A stretch of DNA of 64,000 nt from JAFAXD01 sp963816775 (GCA_963816775.1 CAWFLX010000024.1:1-64000); one strand, 5' to 3'. Positions 1-8,970 are shown, counted from the stretch's first letter. Program-made: numbers and translations. Notes: a model not told the origin generated them from the letters alone.

Positions 1-60
1 CTGAGACGCTCCTGCTGCGACCATGTGCTCCCCGGCGGGTAAAAAGGCGGCTCCAAGCGA

Positions 61-143
61 TAATGCCTAGACACCAGGCCACGCCTAATTAGGCGAGCCC
101 CCGGGTGCATGTGGGCGAGGGGCGGGGGTCGTTTAGGGACGTT
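61..143 (+). repeat. dispersed accessory-region repeat, copy 1
   Basis: This is the first of six copies of a repeat found only between 61 and 14064. It contains the core GTGCATGTGGGCGAGG and ends with the conserved tail GTTTAGGGACGTT. Its left part (CACCAGGCC, CGCCTAATTAGGCG) matches copy 6 at 13988, so these two form one subtype. It runs into the 3' end of the small minus-strand gene that begins at 325 and supplies that protein's last residues. Confidence 0.7.
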
Positions 144-325
144 TCCGACCGAGTAACGCTATCGGGCTGGACGCGTTCATTGTGGCGCATGGCCAAAGTG
201 GCGGTAAAAATTAGAAGACCAATAGCGACGCCGTAAAAAGTGAAAACGGCCTGACGCCATTTCCGAAGCACAGTTTGATCTTCGGCAGTCCATCGTCGCG
301 GTTCATCGGGCTTTGGCCAACGCAT
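89..325 (-). CDS. small single-pass membrane protein, hypothetical
   Basis: The 78-residue product has a charged, tryptophan-rich N-terminus (PRRWTAEDQTVLRKWR) and one hydrophobic segment at about residues 27-46. The likely topology is a short cytoplasmic tail followed by one membrane helix. The last 16 or so residues (SLNDPRPSPT...) are encoded by the dispersed repeat at 61-143, so the original C-terminus was probably replaced or extended by the repeat. I do not recognise a named family. Small proteins of this general layout are common in Bradyrhizobium-type genomes, but that is an impression and was not searched. Confidence 0.45.
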   Translation of the reverse strand: MRWPKPDEPRRWTAEDQTVLRKWRQAVFTFYGVAIGLLIFTATLAMRHNERVQPDSVTRSETSLNDPRPSPTCTRGLA

Positions 326-386
326 TGGATTCCTCGCGGATTAATGTTCCCAGGGAAAGCGAAGTTGGGGCTACGTAACCGAGGGC

Positions 387-818
387 TCAGCGTCTTGCGC
401 CACCGGCTTTTAGGATTTCGCAGATCGCCGAGGCGATAGTTTCTGGGTCGCCCCGGCCCTCATAGAGATGCGGCTCGACGGCCAGATTTAGCGACCACGG
501 CTGCTCAGTTTTACCCAATTCCCAGTTATCGATTTTCAAAAACCAAGTCGGTTCGTTCGTGGGGTTATTAACTTTGCGACCGGCTACCAATTTGACCACG
601 TTAACGCCCTCACACTTGGTGGAGAGGGCCGCCGCCGCTGTTATTCGTCCCTCAAACATATGGACAGCGAGGGTAGGATCTCCGGTGCAGTCTACTCTTG
701 CTTTTTCGCACGCGAATTTCGCGTATCGGACGTTCCACTCATGATCTATCAGGATGATTGGTTCGGCCTTGGCCGCTCCGAGGGTCAAGGCGAGCACGAC
801 AAGGGCACCGGCACGCAT
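387..818 (-). CDS. secreted hypothetical protein
   Basis: The product has 143 residues with a clear signal peptide (about residues 1-18, ending GAAKA|EP). The mature part has four cysteines, at about positions 37, 44, 69 and 133, that could form two disulfides, fitting a periplasmic protein. Its start codon overlaps the stop of the upstream minus-strand gene as TAATG, which suggests translational coupling. No family is recognised. Confidence 0.55.
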   Translation of the reverse strand: MRAGALVVLALTLGAAKAEPIILIDHEWNVRYAKFACEKARVDCTGDPTLAVHMFEGRITAAAALSTKCEGVNVVKLVAGRKVNNPTNEPTWFLKIDNWELGKTEQPWSLNLAVEPHLYEGRGDPETIASAICEILKAGGARR

Positions 819-1033
819 TAGGGCAACGGCCTCAGTCGAGATTCAAGGTTGATCAATTTCGCAATCTTCCCCGCGCGACGGTCGCTGCCGTGCGCAACGA
901 GCAGCCATTGCGTGCTGGTTGTTACCGGTCGCAGCATGACCTGTGGTCTCCCCAGGACAGGATTTTGCTCGGGAGGCATCCCCACTTTGCGATCATCGCC
1001 CATGGACTTTATGACGGTAGTGCAAATCGCCAT
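818..1033 (-). CDS. small hypothetical protein coupled to the secreted protein downstream
   Basis: This 71-residue reading frame ends at the TAATG overlap with the secreted protein gene at 387-818. That arrangement is the main argument that it is real. The product is basic, has no signal peptide or membrane segment, and belongs to no family I recognise. No clear Shine-Dalgarno sequence is seen before its ATG, so it could also be a non-coding leader of the secreted gene. Confidence 0.3.
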   Translation of the reverse strand: MAICTTVIKSMGDDRKVGMPPEQNPVLGRPQVMLRPVTTSTQWLLVAHGSDRRAGKIAKLINLESRLRPLP

Positions 1034-1107
1034 GTCTATTCGACAATTTCGCGGCTCTAAGGCCGCCGCCTATAGAATGGCCTGGGAATTGCGGCTACAC
1101 TCGGCGG

Positions 1108-1212
1108 ATGGTCAACCGCGACACAAGCACTTTCATCTTCCTCACGGCTTGCCTCTTCGGCGGCGTGCTTGTCGCCGCATTCGCCTTCCATCTCTATCTG
1201 ACTGGCGGTTAG
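1108..1212 (+). CDS. 34-residue membrane peptide
   Basis: An ATG frame of 34 codons encodes MVNRDTSTFIF followed by a continuous hydrophobic stretch (LTACLFGGVLVAAFAFHLYL) and ends GG-stop. The product would be one membrane helix with a short hydrophilic N-terminus. GGCGG just before the ATG is a weak ribosome binding site. The hydrophobic block argues for coding, but the length makes it uncertain. Function unknown. Confidence 0.35.
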   Translation: MVNRDTSTFIFLTACLFGGVLVAAFAFHLYLTGG

Positions 1213-1240
1213 AGCCTAGCGTTACACGCCCTAAGAAAAA

Positions 1241-1322
1241 AGGAGGCTCCATAGCGCTAATGCTCTGGAGCACATGCCTCCTAACAGGTGAGCCCCCGGG
1301 TACTTGTGGGCGAAGGCCGGGA
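1241..1322 (+). repeat. dispersed accessory-region repeat, copy 2
   Basis: This copy begins with AGGAGGCTCC like copies 3 and 4. It has the core TACTTGTGGGCGAAGGCCGGG but lacks the usual TTTAGGGACGTT tail. GGAGGC near its left end can pair with GCCTCC at about 1277-1282, so the left half can fold as a hairpin. Confidence 0.6.
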
Positions 1323-1369
1323 CGCTCTTGTGACAGGCTCCTAGCCTAGGGTCTGACCGGCAAGCGGCG

Positions 1370-1750
1370 ATGACCACAAATCCAATCAGCACGTTCCTTA
1401 GATCACTGCTCTATAAGCGAATGGCGCTGGCTGATCTCAAAAAAATTCAACGGCTATCACCCGCTCTGCAAAACGAAATAGCCGGAAAGGTCGCAGATTT
1501 CATTAATTTAGCAGGCGTAGCTTCAAATGAGGCTTTGCTCTGCGATTTTTTGGCAACGGCAGCACAACAGCGGCAGAACGCAATCGCTGCCGGGGCTACC
1601 TCTGTAGCGGACGCCCGCTGGGCGGCGGCGGCGCTCTCTGAATCGTGGTGCGCGGCAAAGCTTGCTGCGACCAAACGTCAAATTAGCGACGCCACCGCGA
1701 GTACGATCACGCAAGCGATTGAACAATTTTGCTCCCGGGCATCGCAATGA
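1370..1750 (+). CDS. hypothetical protein, alanine-rich and helical
   Basis: The 126-residue soluble product is rich in alanine and glutamine and probably all-helical (for example residues 60-105). It has no signal peptide, membrane segment or catalytic motif that I recognise. The gene stands alone between repeat copy 2 and the convergent TIR-domain gene. Codon use is less GC-biased than in the ribosomal region. Function unknown. Confidence 0.45.
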   Translation: MTTNPISTFLRSLLYKRMALADLKKIQRLSPALQNEIAGKVADFINLAGVASNEALLCDFLATAAQQRQNAIAAGATSVADARWAAAALSESWCAAKLAATKRQISDATASTITQAIEQFCSRASQ

Positions 1751-1876
1751 CAAACCAAAATGGGGAAATGGTCGGTCGACGTCATCCGCAAACGCTACGC
1801 GCCTTCCGTTGCCATCCCATCGCCATCAGTCGGTGCTAACGTCGAGATCGCTTGCAGGAACACCGATGCCCGTCCG

Positions 1877-3436
1877 CTACCGCGTAGGTTCTACCAGCCG
1901 CACCACCGACCTCCCTTCGTCGTGGGTCAGGTTGATCTTGCGCTCGACGTAATCCCGCAGCAGCGTAAGAACGCGTGAGGTGAATTCGCAATTCATCGTC
2001 TCGATATCTTCACCAAAGGCTTGCAGCGCCTTAATGAAATTTTCCTTCTTGCGCCGGAAGCTCTCGTCGTCACCGCTGCTCAGGATTTCGTCCGCCGCCG
2101 CATACAGCCGCTTCCTCGTCATCTCCCAAAGGTCGAGCATGTCCTGGACTTTCTTTTCCTGCCCCTTACCCCAGATCAATATCAATAGTGCCGGGTCGCT
2201 CAGGTCGGCTTCGACCGCCTCACGCAAAATCAAATCCATCTGCCCCAGCATCTCGGACACCTTCGTTTTCAAATCCGCCGCCGTGACGACCGGGTATCCC
2301 AGCTTTTCAGGTCTAAACGGGCTCTCATCCTCGAGCACAAGCGACCTGAAACGCAGGCCGACCGAAATGGCTTTCAACAACCGCGTGCTCTCAGGGTCGC
2401 CATAGTCCTTGGTCCTCATTTGGACAACGTAGATATGAATCTCCGTCTTTTGACTAACGAACGTCACAACCTTGGAGACGAACAACCGAAACGATTTGTC
2501 GCGCGGAACAGTCGTGACGACGTGATAATTGTCCCCGCCTCCCTTGAGCACCGTTGTAGCCAGTTGCTGGATGCCCGCGACACAGTTGGCCCGAAGTTCT
2601 GTTGGTATCTTTTCACCAAGTTCCAACCAGGAAAACTCTCGGCCGATGGTCTGGCCCATAGCGACGTTTAAAATTTCGGCAAAATCGCCAATCAGCTCGA
2701 CACTTGATTTTGTCAAGTCGACGCCGTCCCGTCCGAAGTCCGGTCGGGTCGACGTCCTGATAATCAGTTTGCGTTCCGGATAGGTTTCTGATGATACCCG
2801 GCCTTGCAAATATTCGTGAATAATTCGATACAATGCAGACGCTTGTTTGGCGATGCGCGTTGTTTTTGATACGCGACCGTTCCCCGTCCCAAGCGTCTGC
2901 ATGACGAGGTCCGAGATCCGGGCTAGCAGTTTGAACACCGGATGATCCTCGTCGACGACTGGTTCTGACCCGCTCTCTATCTTTGTTTTAAGAACTTTGT
3001 AAACCTCACCCGCTCCGATGGATACGCCCTGGATATCGTGCATCGTATCGGGCACATCAGCTCCGATACAAAAAGGAATATAGATTCGATCGAAGCCCGC
3101 ATTCCCTTTCCGGCGTTGCTGGATGGACCGATTGAAATAACCGATTTCGTATCCCGTGTAGGAATGACTCATTTTCATCCGATCGGTGAAAATGACGAGC
3201 AGAATGTCCGCTTCCTGTAAGGCAACATCTATCTGCTTGGCCCAATTTTGCCCTTCCTTGATTTCGATATCGCGATAAATGTTCAACGGCGCAAACTCGA
3301 ATATATCCCGGAGCAGGCCGTCTATGCTCGCAACCAGTTCCTTGTCTTCTCTTGCGTAGCTAATGAAAATATTTACGCAACTCGGTGAATGCTTCTCGAG
3401 TTTGCTTTTAGATTTGGTACGGGATTTACTTGGCAT
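1877..3436 (-). CDS. TIR-domain protein, possible NADase effector
   Basis: The 519-residue product starts with a basic linker followed by a TIR domain at about residues 21-125: FISYAREDKELVASI is box 1, and DILLVIFTD is followed by SHSYTGYEIGYF. E97 in the latter sits where the catalytic glutamate of TIR NADases lies. The remaining 390 or so residues are soluble and unrecognised, with a helical, charged C-terminal third. A strong AGGAGG ribosome binding site precedes the ATG at 3436. Bacterial TIR proteins cleave NAD+ or make cyclic ADP-ribose signals, often in anti-phage defence. That role is inference here: no defence partner gene is adjacent, and the gene stands alone between a convergent small gene and a repeat. 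Confidence 0.8.
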   Translation of the reverse strand: MPSKSRTKSKSKLEKHSPSCVNIFISYAREDKELVASIDGLLRDIFEFAPLNIYRDIEIKEGQNWAKQIDVALQEADILLVIFTDRMKMSHSYTGYEIGYFNRSIQQRRKGNAGFDRIYIPFCIGADVPDTMHDIQGVSIGAGEVYKVLKTKIESGSEPVVDEDHPVFKLLARISDLVMQTLGTGNGRVSKTTRIAKQASALYRIIHEYLQGRVSSETYPERKLIIRTSTRPDFGRDGVDLTKSSVELIGDFAEILNVAMGQTIGREFSWLELGEKIPTELRANCVAGIQQLATTVLKGGGDNYHVVTTVPRDKSFRLFVSKVVTFVSQKTEIHIYVVQMRTKDYGDPESTRLLKAISVGLRFRSLVLEDESPFRPEKLGYPVVTAADLKTKVSEMLGQMDLILREAVEADLSDPALLILIWGKGQEKKVQDMLDLWEMTRKRLYAAADEILSSGDDESFRRKKENFIKALQAFGEDIETMNCEFTSRVLTLLRDYVERKINLTHDEGRSVVRLVEPTR

Positions 3437-3639
3437 GGCCGTGCCTCCTACGCTGATACTCGACGAAGCATGTAGGGTCGGGAAGTGATCGGAGTCACAG
3501 GGCGGTTTCTCCGGGCCTGCACAGGCTACCGTTCGTGCCGATAGCTCGACCCTTTGCTGTCGCCGCTCCGGTGATTGCTGCTACTTATACCATGACCGAA
3601 CAGCATCGGCGGCTTTGCGATGGGATTTTTGGCCCATAA

Positions 3640-3787
3640 GGAGTCTCTTTCAGCTAATGGGTAGGAGCGTAGGCTCTTGGGTATAGGCGCGGCCGGGGGT
3701 GCTTGTGGGCGAAGGCCGGGTGACTTTTCGTCAGGTGGGGGCCGGGGGTGCCTGTGGGCGAAGGTCGGGTCGCGTTTAGGGACGTTA
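3640..3787 (+). repeat. dispersed accessory-region repeat, copy 3 (double core)
   Basis: This is the longest copy. It has the left block (AGTCTCTTTCAGCTAATGGG, then GTAGGAGCGTAGGCTCTTGG) shared almost exactly with copy 4. Two cores of GGCCGGGGGTGC-YTGTGGGCGAAGG follow at about 3690 and 3740, then the tail GTTTAGGGACGTTA. The doubled core suggests local duplication. It lies between the start of the TIR gene and the end of the mechanosensitive channel gene. Confidence 0.75.
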
Positions 3788-3807
3788 CTGCCGCAGTGCC
3801 GACCTGG

Positions 3808-6399
3808 TTACGATCTGACGAGATCTGTAGATCTCTTTGGTAGATTCGCAAATGGCTCTGCGGCGGGCCGTCTGCCACCGACCCTTGTTCTCAGAGAATT
3901 GCCCGACAGATTTTCGGCGGTCTCGCGCAATAGATCGATGGCCTGCAGCGTGACCTCTGCTTGCCGAGACGGGATCGCGATTCCGGCTTCCTGGAAAGCT
4001 TCCAGGATGGCGATCCTCAGATCAGTGGTCGCACTACCGCCTGCGTCGAGATCAATATAGGCGTAGAGTTTAAAACTCAGACCATCAACGCCAAAATCTT
4101 CAAAATCGACAGAAGGCGCAGGCAGTGTCAGTACATTGGGATGGTCCTGCGCTACCTTGAGCAGAATTGATTTGACCACCCGCGGATCGGAGCCGTGAGC
4201 CACTTTGACCGGGATCGCGATACGACGAACGTTGTCGCGCAATGTCCAGTTCTTCACCTTCTCGGTGATGAAATAGGAGTTCGGAATCAGAACACTCGCT
4301 CGCTCAAACGTCTCGACTTCGGTCGAACGAACGCTGATCTTGCGAACATAACCCTCTTCGCCTCCAACGATGACCAAATCACCAACCTTGATGGGTCGCT
4401 CCGCCAGAAGGATGAGCCCCGACACAAAATTGTTGACCACGCTTTGCAGGCCGAAACCGATACCGACGGAGAATGCGCCGGCCAGTATGGCCAGATTGGA
4501 CAGGTTGAAGCCAGCATAGGAAAAGGCCGCAAGCGCTGCGATGACGACACCGACATATCCTACGCCGACGCGAATCGAATCGCGCAGGCCGCCCGAAATA
4601 CCCGCCGGCTTGAGCACCCGCGCATCGAGCCAGCCCTGAAATAGTCGCGCGGCGCCATAAGCCAGCCCAAAGACGATCATCGAAGCGAGTACAACCGCGA
4701 TGGATACTTGCGTGCTTCCAACGCGGAACCCGAAGAAGAGCTGGGTGTACCAGTCGTAGACGTCTGGCCATGTGTAACCCCACTGCAGCAGGATGAGCGG
4801 CACGGACAGTACGATCACAAGAGCCTTGAGGAACAGACCGATTGGCAGGACTAACCGCTCGCGCCGCGCCTGTTGTTGACCAACTCTTTCCTTAAGCCAA
4901 CGCCCTGTCGCCGCACGATCGTCGCCCAGACCCTGCATCAGGCCATCGACCCAAAGCAGAAGCAGGTAGGAAAACGCCAGAATGGAGCCCGTTACGACCA
5001 GCTGTTGCGCGAGAAACCGAGCAAGCGCCAGGTACCCTGCAAGCGTTGATATGACGATCGCGATGACTGCAATCCAAACGGGGATCCGCAGGATGGCGAG
5101 TATGCGCGGTGATGGGGTCCCGTCCTGATGCTGCCCGCCCAATGGCGTAAGAAGGATGGCCGTGATGATCCCGGCCAAGAGTAGGCTCGACGGAAGAGCG
5201 ACCGCCACTGTCAGCGCAAAGGGGGCCTGCACGACGCGGGTGACGACGTAGAGCAATGTCGTAACGCCGTACACGATCGCCAGCGCCAAAACGAGCCCGC
5301 AAATTCGACGAGCTGCGCGATCAGAGACGGGGATCAACCGCCAATGAGGCATCCTCGGTGCGAGCACGGTGATTGCAAGCACACTGACCGCAAGAATGAT
5401 GATGATGGATTGGGCCGTCGAATAAAAAAGCCAGTCGACACGGTCAGGCAATTGGTGTGTCTGGGCAACGAGACCGTAGAGGAAGGCGATCGGCATAACG
5501 ACCGGCAATATCCACAACAAGACAATGCCGCCAGCGACCGCAGTCCGCCGCCAGAAGGGCTGATCATCCTCTTCGGATCGCCGCCGGCGCAACCGCCGAG
5601 TGCCGTAGGCTGCCGCGACCGAGAGCGCGAGAAAAAGCAGGGCGGCTTCAAACACGAATAGCAACACATCGTTCTGGTCGCTGAGACTGCCCCACCAACC
5701 GGTCATGATGTCCCGAACACGGTGGGTCGCAGACGGGATGTAGTCCGGCACCCTCGACCAAGTCTGAGACGAGTAGATGCCGGGGACCGGCTGCAACAGG
5801 CGCGTCGTGAAATTTTTTCGACGGATGTCCTGGATCGTATCGATGAGGTTGTCGATGTGCAGATTGGCGGAGTCGATCGCAGCCTGGCCGGCCGACAACA
5901 GCCCCAGGTAGTAGTTCCGCTCGGCCCGACTTTGTGCAACGTCTTCCGGCTCGGGCGGTTGCCCGGCGGCCGGTGCCGGGCCCAGCAGGCCCAGTTGATC
6001 TTTTGCAGCCGCAAGCGCCGGTTCAAGATGAGTTCGAAAGCTGTCGATTTCGCCACGGACCCGCTGCAGCTCGTCACGGAAGTCGTTCAGTTCCGAATAG
6101 CGCAAGCGCGGCTTCTGCAGATCGCTCTCCAGGCGAGAGAACCCTTGCTGCCAAGCCGTGATCCTCTTCTGGATATCGACGCCGACGGTCTTATTGGCGC
6201 GCGCAACAATCTCGGCAGTATTGATCTGAGGGCCAGAGGGCTTGTCCGGCTGTCCGGTCGCTTGAGCAGGCGATTTGGAACCCGCGGTGTCCGCCGGGGA
6301 CGACGTCGGCGACTGTGCCGTTTGGGCTTGGGCACCGGCTACGGCCAGTAGTGAAATCACGGTCAACGCCCGTGCTATGGCACACAATCGGTCGATCAT
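3808..6399 (-). CDS. DUF3772 / MscS-family mechanosensitive channel
   Basis: The 863-residue inner-membrane protein starts with a signal peptide (about residues 1-25). A periplasmic helical region (about 55-240, DUF3772-like) follows, then many membrane helices (about 250-660). The C-terminal MscS core has the pore-lining helix and beta domain (GAFSVGIGFGLQSVVNNFVS, then ERPIKVGDLVIVGG). It resembles the large MscK/YbiO-type channels that release solutes on hypo-osmotic shock. The last 30 or so residues are proline/arginine-rich and run towards the adjacent repeat. Its divergent neighbour is the L,D-transpeptidase at 6684, so both act on the cell envelope; a shared role is not shown. Confidence 0.88.
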   Translation of the reverse strand: MIDRLCAIARALTVISLLAVAGAQAQTAQSPTSSPADTAGSKSPAQATGQPDKPSGPQINTAEIVARANKTVGVDIQKRITAWQQGFSRLESDLQKPRLRYSELNDFRDELQRVRGEIDSFRTHLEPALAAAKDQLGLLGPAPAAGQPPEPEDVAQSRAERNYYLGLLSAGQAAIDSANLHIDNLIDTIQDIRRKNFTTRLLQPVPGIYSSQTWSRVPDYIPSATHRVRDIMTGWWGSLSDQNDVLLFVFEAALLFLALSVAAAYGTRRLRRRRSEEDDQPFWRRTAVAGGIVLLWILPVVMPIAFLYGLVAQTHQLPDRVDWLFYSTAQSIIIILAVSVLAITVLAPRMPHWRLIPVSDRAARRICGLVLALAIVYGVTTLLYVVTRVVQAPFALTVAVALPSSLLLAGIITAILLTPLGGQHQDGTPSPRILAILRIPVWIAVIAIVISTLAGYLALARFLAQQLVVTGSILAFSYLLLLWVDGLMQGLGDDRAATGRWLKERVGQQQARRERLVLPIGLFLKALVIVLSVPLILLQWGYTWPDVYDWYTQLFFGFRVGSTQVSIAVVLASMIVFGLAYGAARLFQGWLDARVLKPAGISGGLRDSIRVGVGYVGVVIAALAAFSYAGFNLSNLAILAGAFSVGIGFGLQSVVNNFVSGLILLAERPIKVGDLVIVGGEEGYVRKISVRSTEVETFERASVLIPNSYFITEKVKNWTLRDNVRRIAIPVKVAHGSDPRVVKSILLKVAQDHPNVLTLPAPSVDFEDFGVDGLSFKLYAYIDLDAGGSATTDLRIAILEAFQEAGIAIPSRQAEVTLQAIDLLRETAENLSGNSLRTRVGGRRPAAEPFANLPKRSTDLVRS

Positions 6400-6683
6400 C
6401 GGCCGCCCCCTTATCCCCTGATGGCAATTCCCTCAGCCGGTCCCTCCAATTCGATGCCCAGACAATGAGTCAAATGTGCGATTTCGCGGGCCAGCCGTGC
6501 TGGTACCGGAATATCGATCCAACCCGACCCCGAATGACGTCGACAACGGCTAGCGTCTTCATCTCCGGTCAGATTGGAAGACGCTTCGCCGCTTCGGCGT
6601 CGCGCATGCGCTAAATTTGCCATAAAGGATTGTTTAGATGCCATGTTTATAGTTGGAGTGCGGGTACCCATTGATTCACTTGG

Positions 6684-7538
6684 TTGGGGCGGGGGGCGTT
6701 GGTATCGCGGTCTAAACAAATTGTTGCGCCATTTGTAACCGCCGCGATCATCTTGGCTGCCGGGGCAGGCCTCGGTGGTTGTTCCAGCGTACTTTACGAA
6801 CAGAACACGGTAGCAAGGACTGGGGCTGTGCGAGGGCCAACGCTTCGCACCATGGCCAGACTCCACATGGAACGCTCGGCGCCGATCCTGATCCGCATTT
6901 ACAAAGAGGAAAACACGTTAGAAGTCTGGAAGCAGGGTCGCAGCGGGCGCTTCGCGCTACTCAGCACTTATCCGATCTGTAAGTTCTCTGGAAATCTTGG
7001 GCCGAAGATTGCAACAGGGGACCGCCAGGCACCTGAAGGGTTTTATGACATTCGACCGGAGCAAATGAACGCGACATCAAGCGCATATCTCGCTTTCGAC
7101 ACGGGTTTTCCAAACGCCTATGATCGCTCGCTTGGGCGAACCGGCAGTGAGCTCATGGTCCATGGCGGGTGCTCATCGGTCGGATGCTACGCCATGACGG
7201 ACTATGGAATAGAAGAGATTTACGGTCTGGTTGACGAAGCATTCAAAGGCAGCCAGGAGAAAGTTCAATTACAAGCATTTCCTTTCCGAATGACAGCGCA
7301 AAATATGGCGAGTCACGCAACAGATCCCAATGTACCTTTTTGGAAGATGCTCAAGACGGGAAGCGATGCATTCCTTACCACGGGGCGACCGCCGACTGTC
7401 GCAGTCTGCGATCGACGCTATGTGTTCAATCCCGCTGTTGAAGTCGACGACCTCGATCCGACAGCCCCGTGCCCGCGCGGCATCAACTCGGCACCTCGAG
7501 CACGCGTAGAAGCCGCATCCTTGGGGGTGCCGATGTGA
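6684..7538 (+). CDS. YafK-type L,D-transpeptidase lipoprotein
   Basis: The product has up to 284 residues with a signal sequence ending in a possible lipobox (LGGC, Cys33). The YkuD-fold catalytic motif HGGCSSVGCYAM lies at about residues 160-171, Cys168 being the expected nucleophile. YafK-like enzymes handle peptidoglycan cross-links or lipoprotein attachment in the periplasm. The frame opens with TTG at 6684; a second TTG at 6699, preceded by a G-rich stretch, is an equally good start and leaves the signal peptide intact. No ATG fits. Confidence 0.85.
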   Translation: MGRGALVSRSKQIVAPFVTAAIILAAGAGLGGCSSVLYEQNTVARTGAVRGPTLRTMARLHMERSAPILIRIYKEENTLEVWKQGRSGRFALLSTYPICKFSGNLGPKIATGDRQAPEGFYDIRPEQMNATSSAYLAFDTGFPNAYDRSLGRTGSELMVHGGCSSVGCYAMTDYGIEEIYGLVDEAFKGSQEKVQLQAFPFRMTAQNMASHATDPNVPFWKMLKTGSDAFLTTGRPPTVAVCDRRYVFNPAVEVDDLDPTAPCPRGINSAPRARVEAASLGVPM

Positions 7539-7643
7539 TCAGTTTGATTCGGTTCTACGAAGCGCGAAATAAACGATAATTAGTCGATCCCTACCGGCAG
7601 CCTGACCTGCCGTTCGCGACGTTGCCTGTGGAGGCACAGATTT

Positions 7644-7844
7644 CTACTCAATTCGAACACGCCCCCAAGCGAAGCCGTCGACTGGTTCATACAGACCTCT
7701 TTTAATCAGTTCCGATAGACAAGAACGGAACGTCCGCTCGCTCATACCGTGGGGTTTGGCTCTATCTAAGAACACATCACCAAAATCGCTATCGCGAGAC
7801 TCTACATTGGCTCTCAGGCTTAACAAAACAGTACTGGTTTCCAT
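7644..7844 (-). CDS. small hypothetical protein, possibly winged-helix-like
   Basis: I chose the ATG at 7844 because GAGGA lies five bases upstream on the minus strand; the frame could extend further but without such a site. The 66-residue product contains GMSERTFRSCLSELIKRGLY, which reads like the recognition helix and turn of a small winged-helix DNA-binding domain. That is pattern recognition only. Its short hydrophobic N-terminus is not a signal peptide. It stands alone. Confidence 0.45.
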   Translation of the reverse strand: METSTVLLSLRANVESRDSDFGDVFLDRAKPHGMSERTFRSCLSELIKRGLYEPVDGFAWGRVRIE

Positions 7845-8178
7845 CGTCGTCCTCACAGGGGCTGATCGAAGTACAAATAACCGCTGGACCAAACGCGCTG
7901 CGCCCACCGTCGACGGTCAGCAGCGCTTGATACTGGTTACGTGCCTAGCCTTACTTTAACGAGGGAGCCGAACCAGCAAACAGGGTTAGCAGGAACTTGC
8001 TCGACGGCTGGTCGCGGACAAGCGACAGGCGTCTGAAATCCGGGACACCCTAGGATCTTGCAACACCACGATCACGCGGGGAGCGGACCGTTCCTTGCTT
8101 GGTCGTGCGGCGGAAAGCCGTTCATCTCCAACAGCGCGCTCATGAAGATCATTGGCAGCCAAAAGAGCATCGGCATAG

Positions 8179-8352
8179 CACCACCCCTCCCTCATTATCC
8201 GACAGAAATCACGGATCGATGGCCAGCGCTGGGGAGACAGCACCGCCCTCCGCTACGGCGCATTGGAATGCCCCGAAGTCGCTGACCACCTGATCCAATA
8301 TTCGGAATATCCCCACCCCGAATATCGCATCCCCAACGTGCTCGCTCTTTGA
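8179..8352 (+). pseudogene. remnant of an unidentified gene
   Basis: This open frame has no start codon and follows an in-frame TAG. Its codons read like a natural C-terminus (for example GQRWGDSTALRYGALECPEV, then YPHPEYRIPNVLAL-stop). It is probably the tail of a decayed gene. The stretch from 7845 to 8641 otherwise shows no intact gene, which fits a region in decay. Confidence 0.22.
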
Positions 8353-8471
8353 TTCGTTCCCAGCAATAGTTAAAATTTGTCGGCAGGTGTGGCGTGGACC
8401 ACCAAACAGGCGGTCATAGCGCCGCGATACCGCTCCACTCGCCGAGCGCGACGGCGTGGTGAAGAAAGTCT

Positions 8472-8570
8472 TCGCCTCGCGTCGAGAACAAGCGCGTTGA
8501 CGTGTTCGAGAACATGACGGACGAAGAGCTAAGGCAATATGTGTATGGGAACAAGGACTTAGACAGCTAG
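8472..8570 (+). pseudogene. remnant of an unidentified gene, C-terminal end
   Basis: In the frame ending with TAG at 8568, the codons encode NKRVDVFENMTDEELRQYVY and a short acidic end. MTDEELRQYV is typical of the C-terminal helix of small regulatory or phage-related proteins in this group of bacteria. No intact upstream part is present in the same frame. This is inference from style of sequence only. Confidence 0.25.
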
Positions 8571-8641
8571 TGCTGACGTTCGTAAAATGTGCGTTCTACG
8601 AACAGTTTGCCGCTGCTAGCCGAAATAGTTGGATGATTTCA

Positions 8642-8788
8642 ATGGCGACCATTGAGCTGCCAAACAACGAAATACGAACAGTATGGATAGCCAGGATTCG
8701 TCGCGCTACGCGCCTTCCGGACGTGATCGCTCTCTGTGATGAGGTGGAGCGTCTGGCACGTAGCGCTACACCGCCCGCGGAGCGCTAA
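8642..8788 (+). CDS. small hypothetical protein
   Basis: The 48-residue frame starting at the ATG at 8642 encodes MATIELPNNEIRTVWIARIR followed by an amphipathic helix (LPDVIALCDEVERLARSA). An in-frame ATG at 8633 and a more distant start near 8570 are alternatives. No ribosome binding site stands out. Function unknown. Confidence 0.3.
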   Translation: MATIELPNNEIRTVWIARIRRATRLPDVIALCDEVERLARSATPPAER

Positions 8789-8884
8789 AGCCTGCACCTG
8801 TAGCGTTACACAAGCCGGGCTGTATTGAATGCGAGCGCAGGCGCAAGCAGACGCGCGACCGCGTTGCTCGGTCTCGGCGCAATA

Positions 8885-8970
8885 AGGAGGCTCTTTCAGC
8901 TAATGGGTAGGAGCGTAGGCTCTTGGTAGAGGCGAGGCCGGGGGGTGCCTGTGGGCGAAGGCCGGGTCGC
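8885..8970 (+). repeat. dispersed accessory-region repeat, copy 4
   Basis: The left block (GGAGGCTCTTTCAGCTAATG, then GGTAGGAGCGTAGGCTCTTG) and the core (GGTGCCTGTGGGCGAAGGCC) match copy 3 closely. The tail TTTAGGGACGTT is missing. It lies in the gene-free stretch 8789-9094. Confidence 0.7.

Noticed and set aside
3654..3878. A 74-codon minus-strand frame
   Set aside because: It is almost entirely encoded by repeat copy 3 and overlaps the channel gene end.
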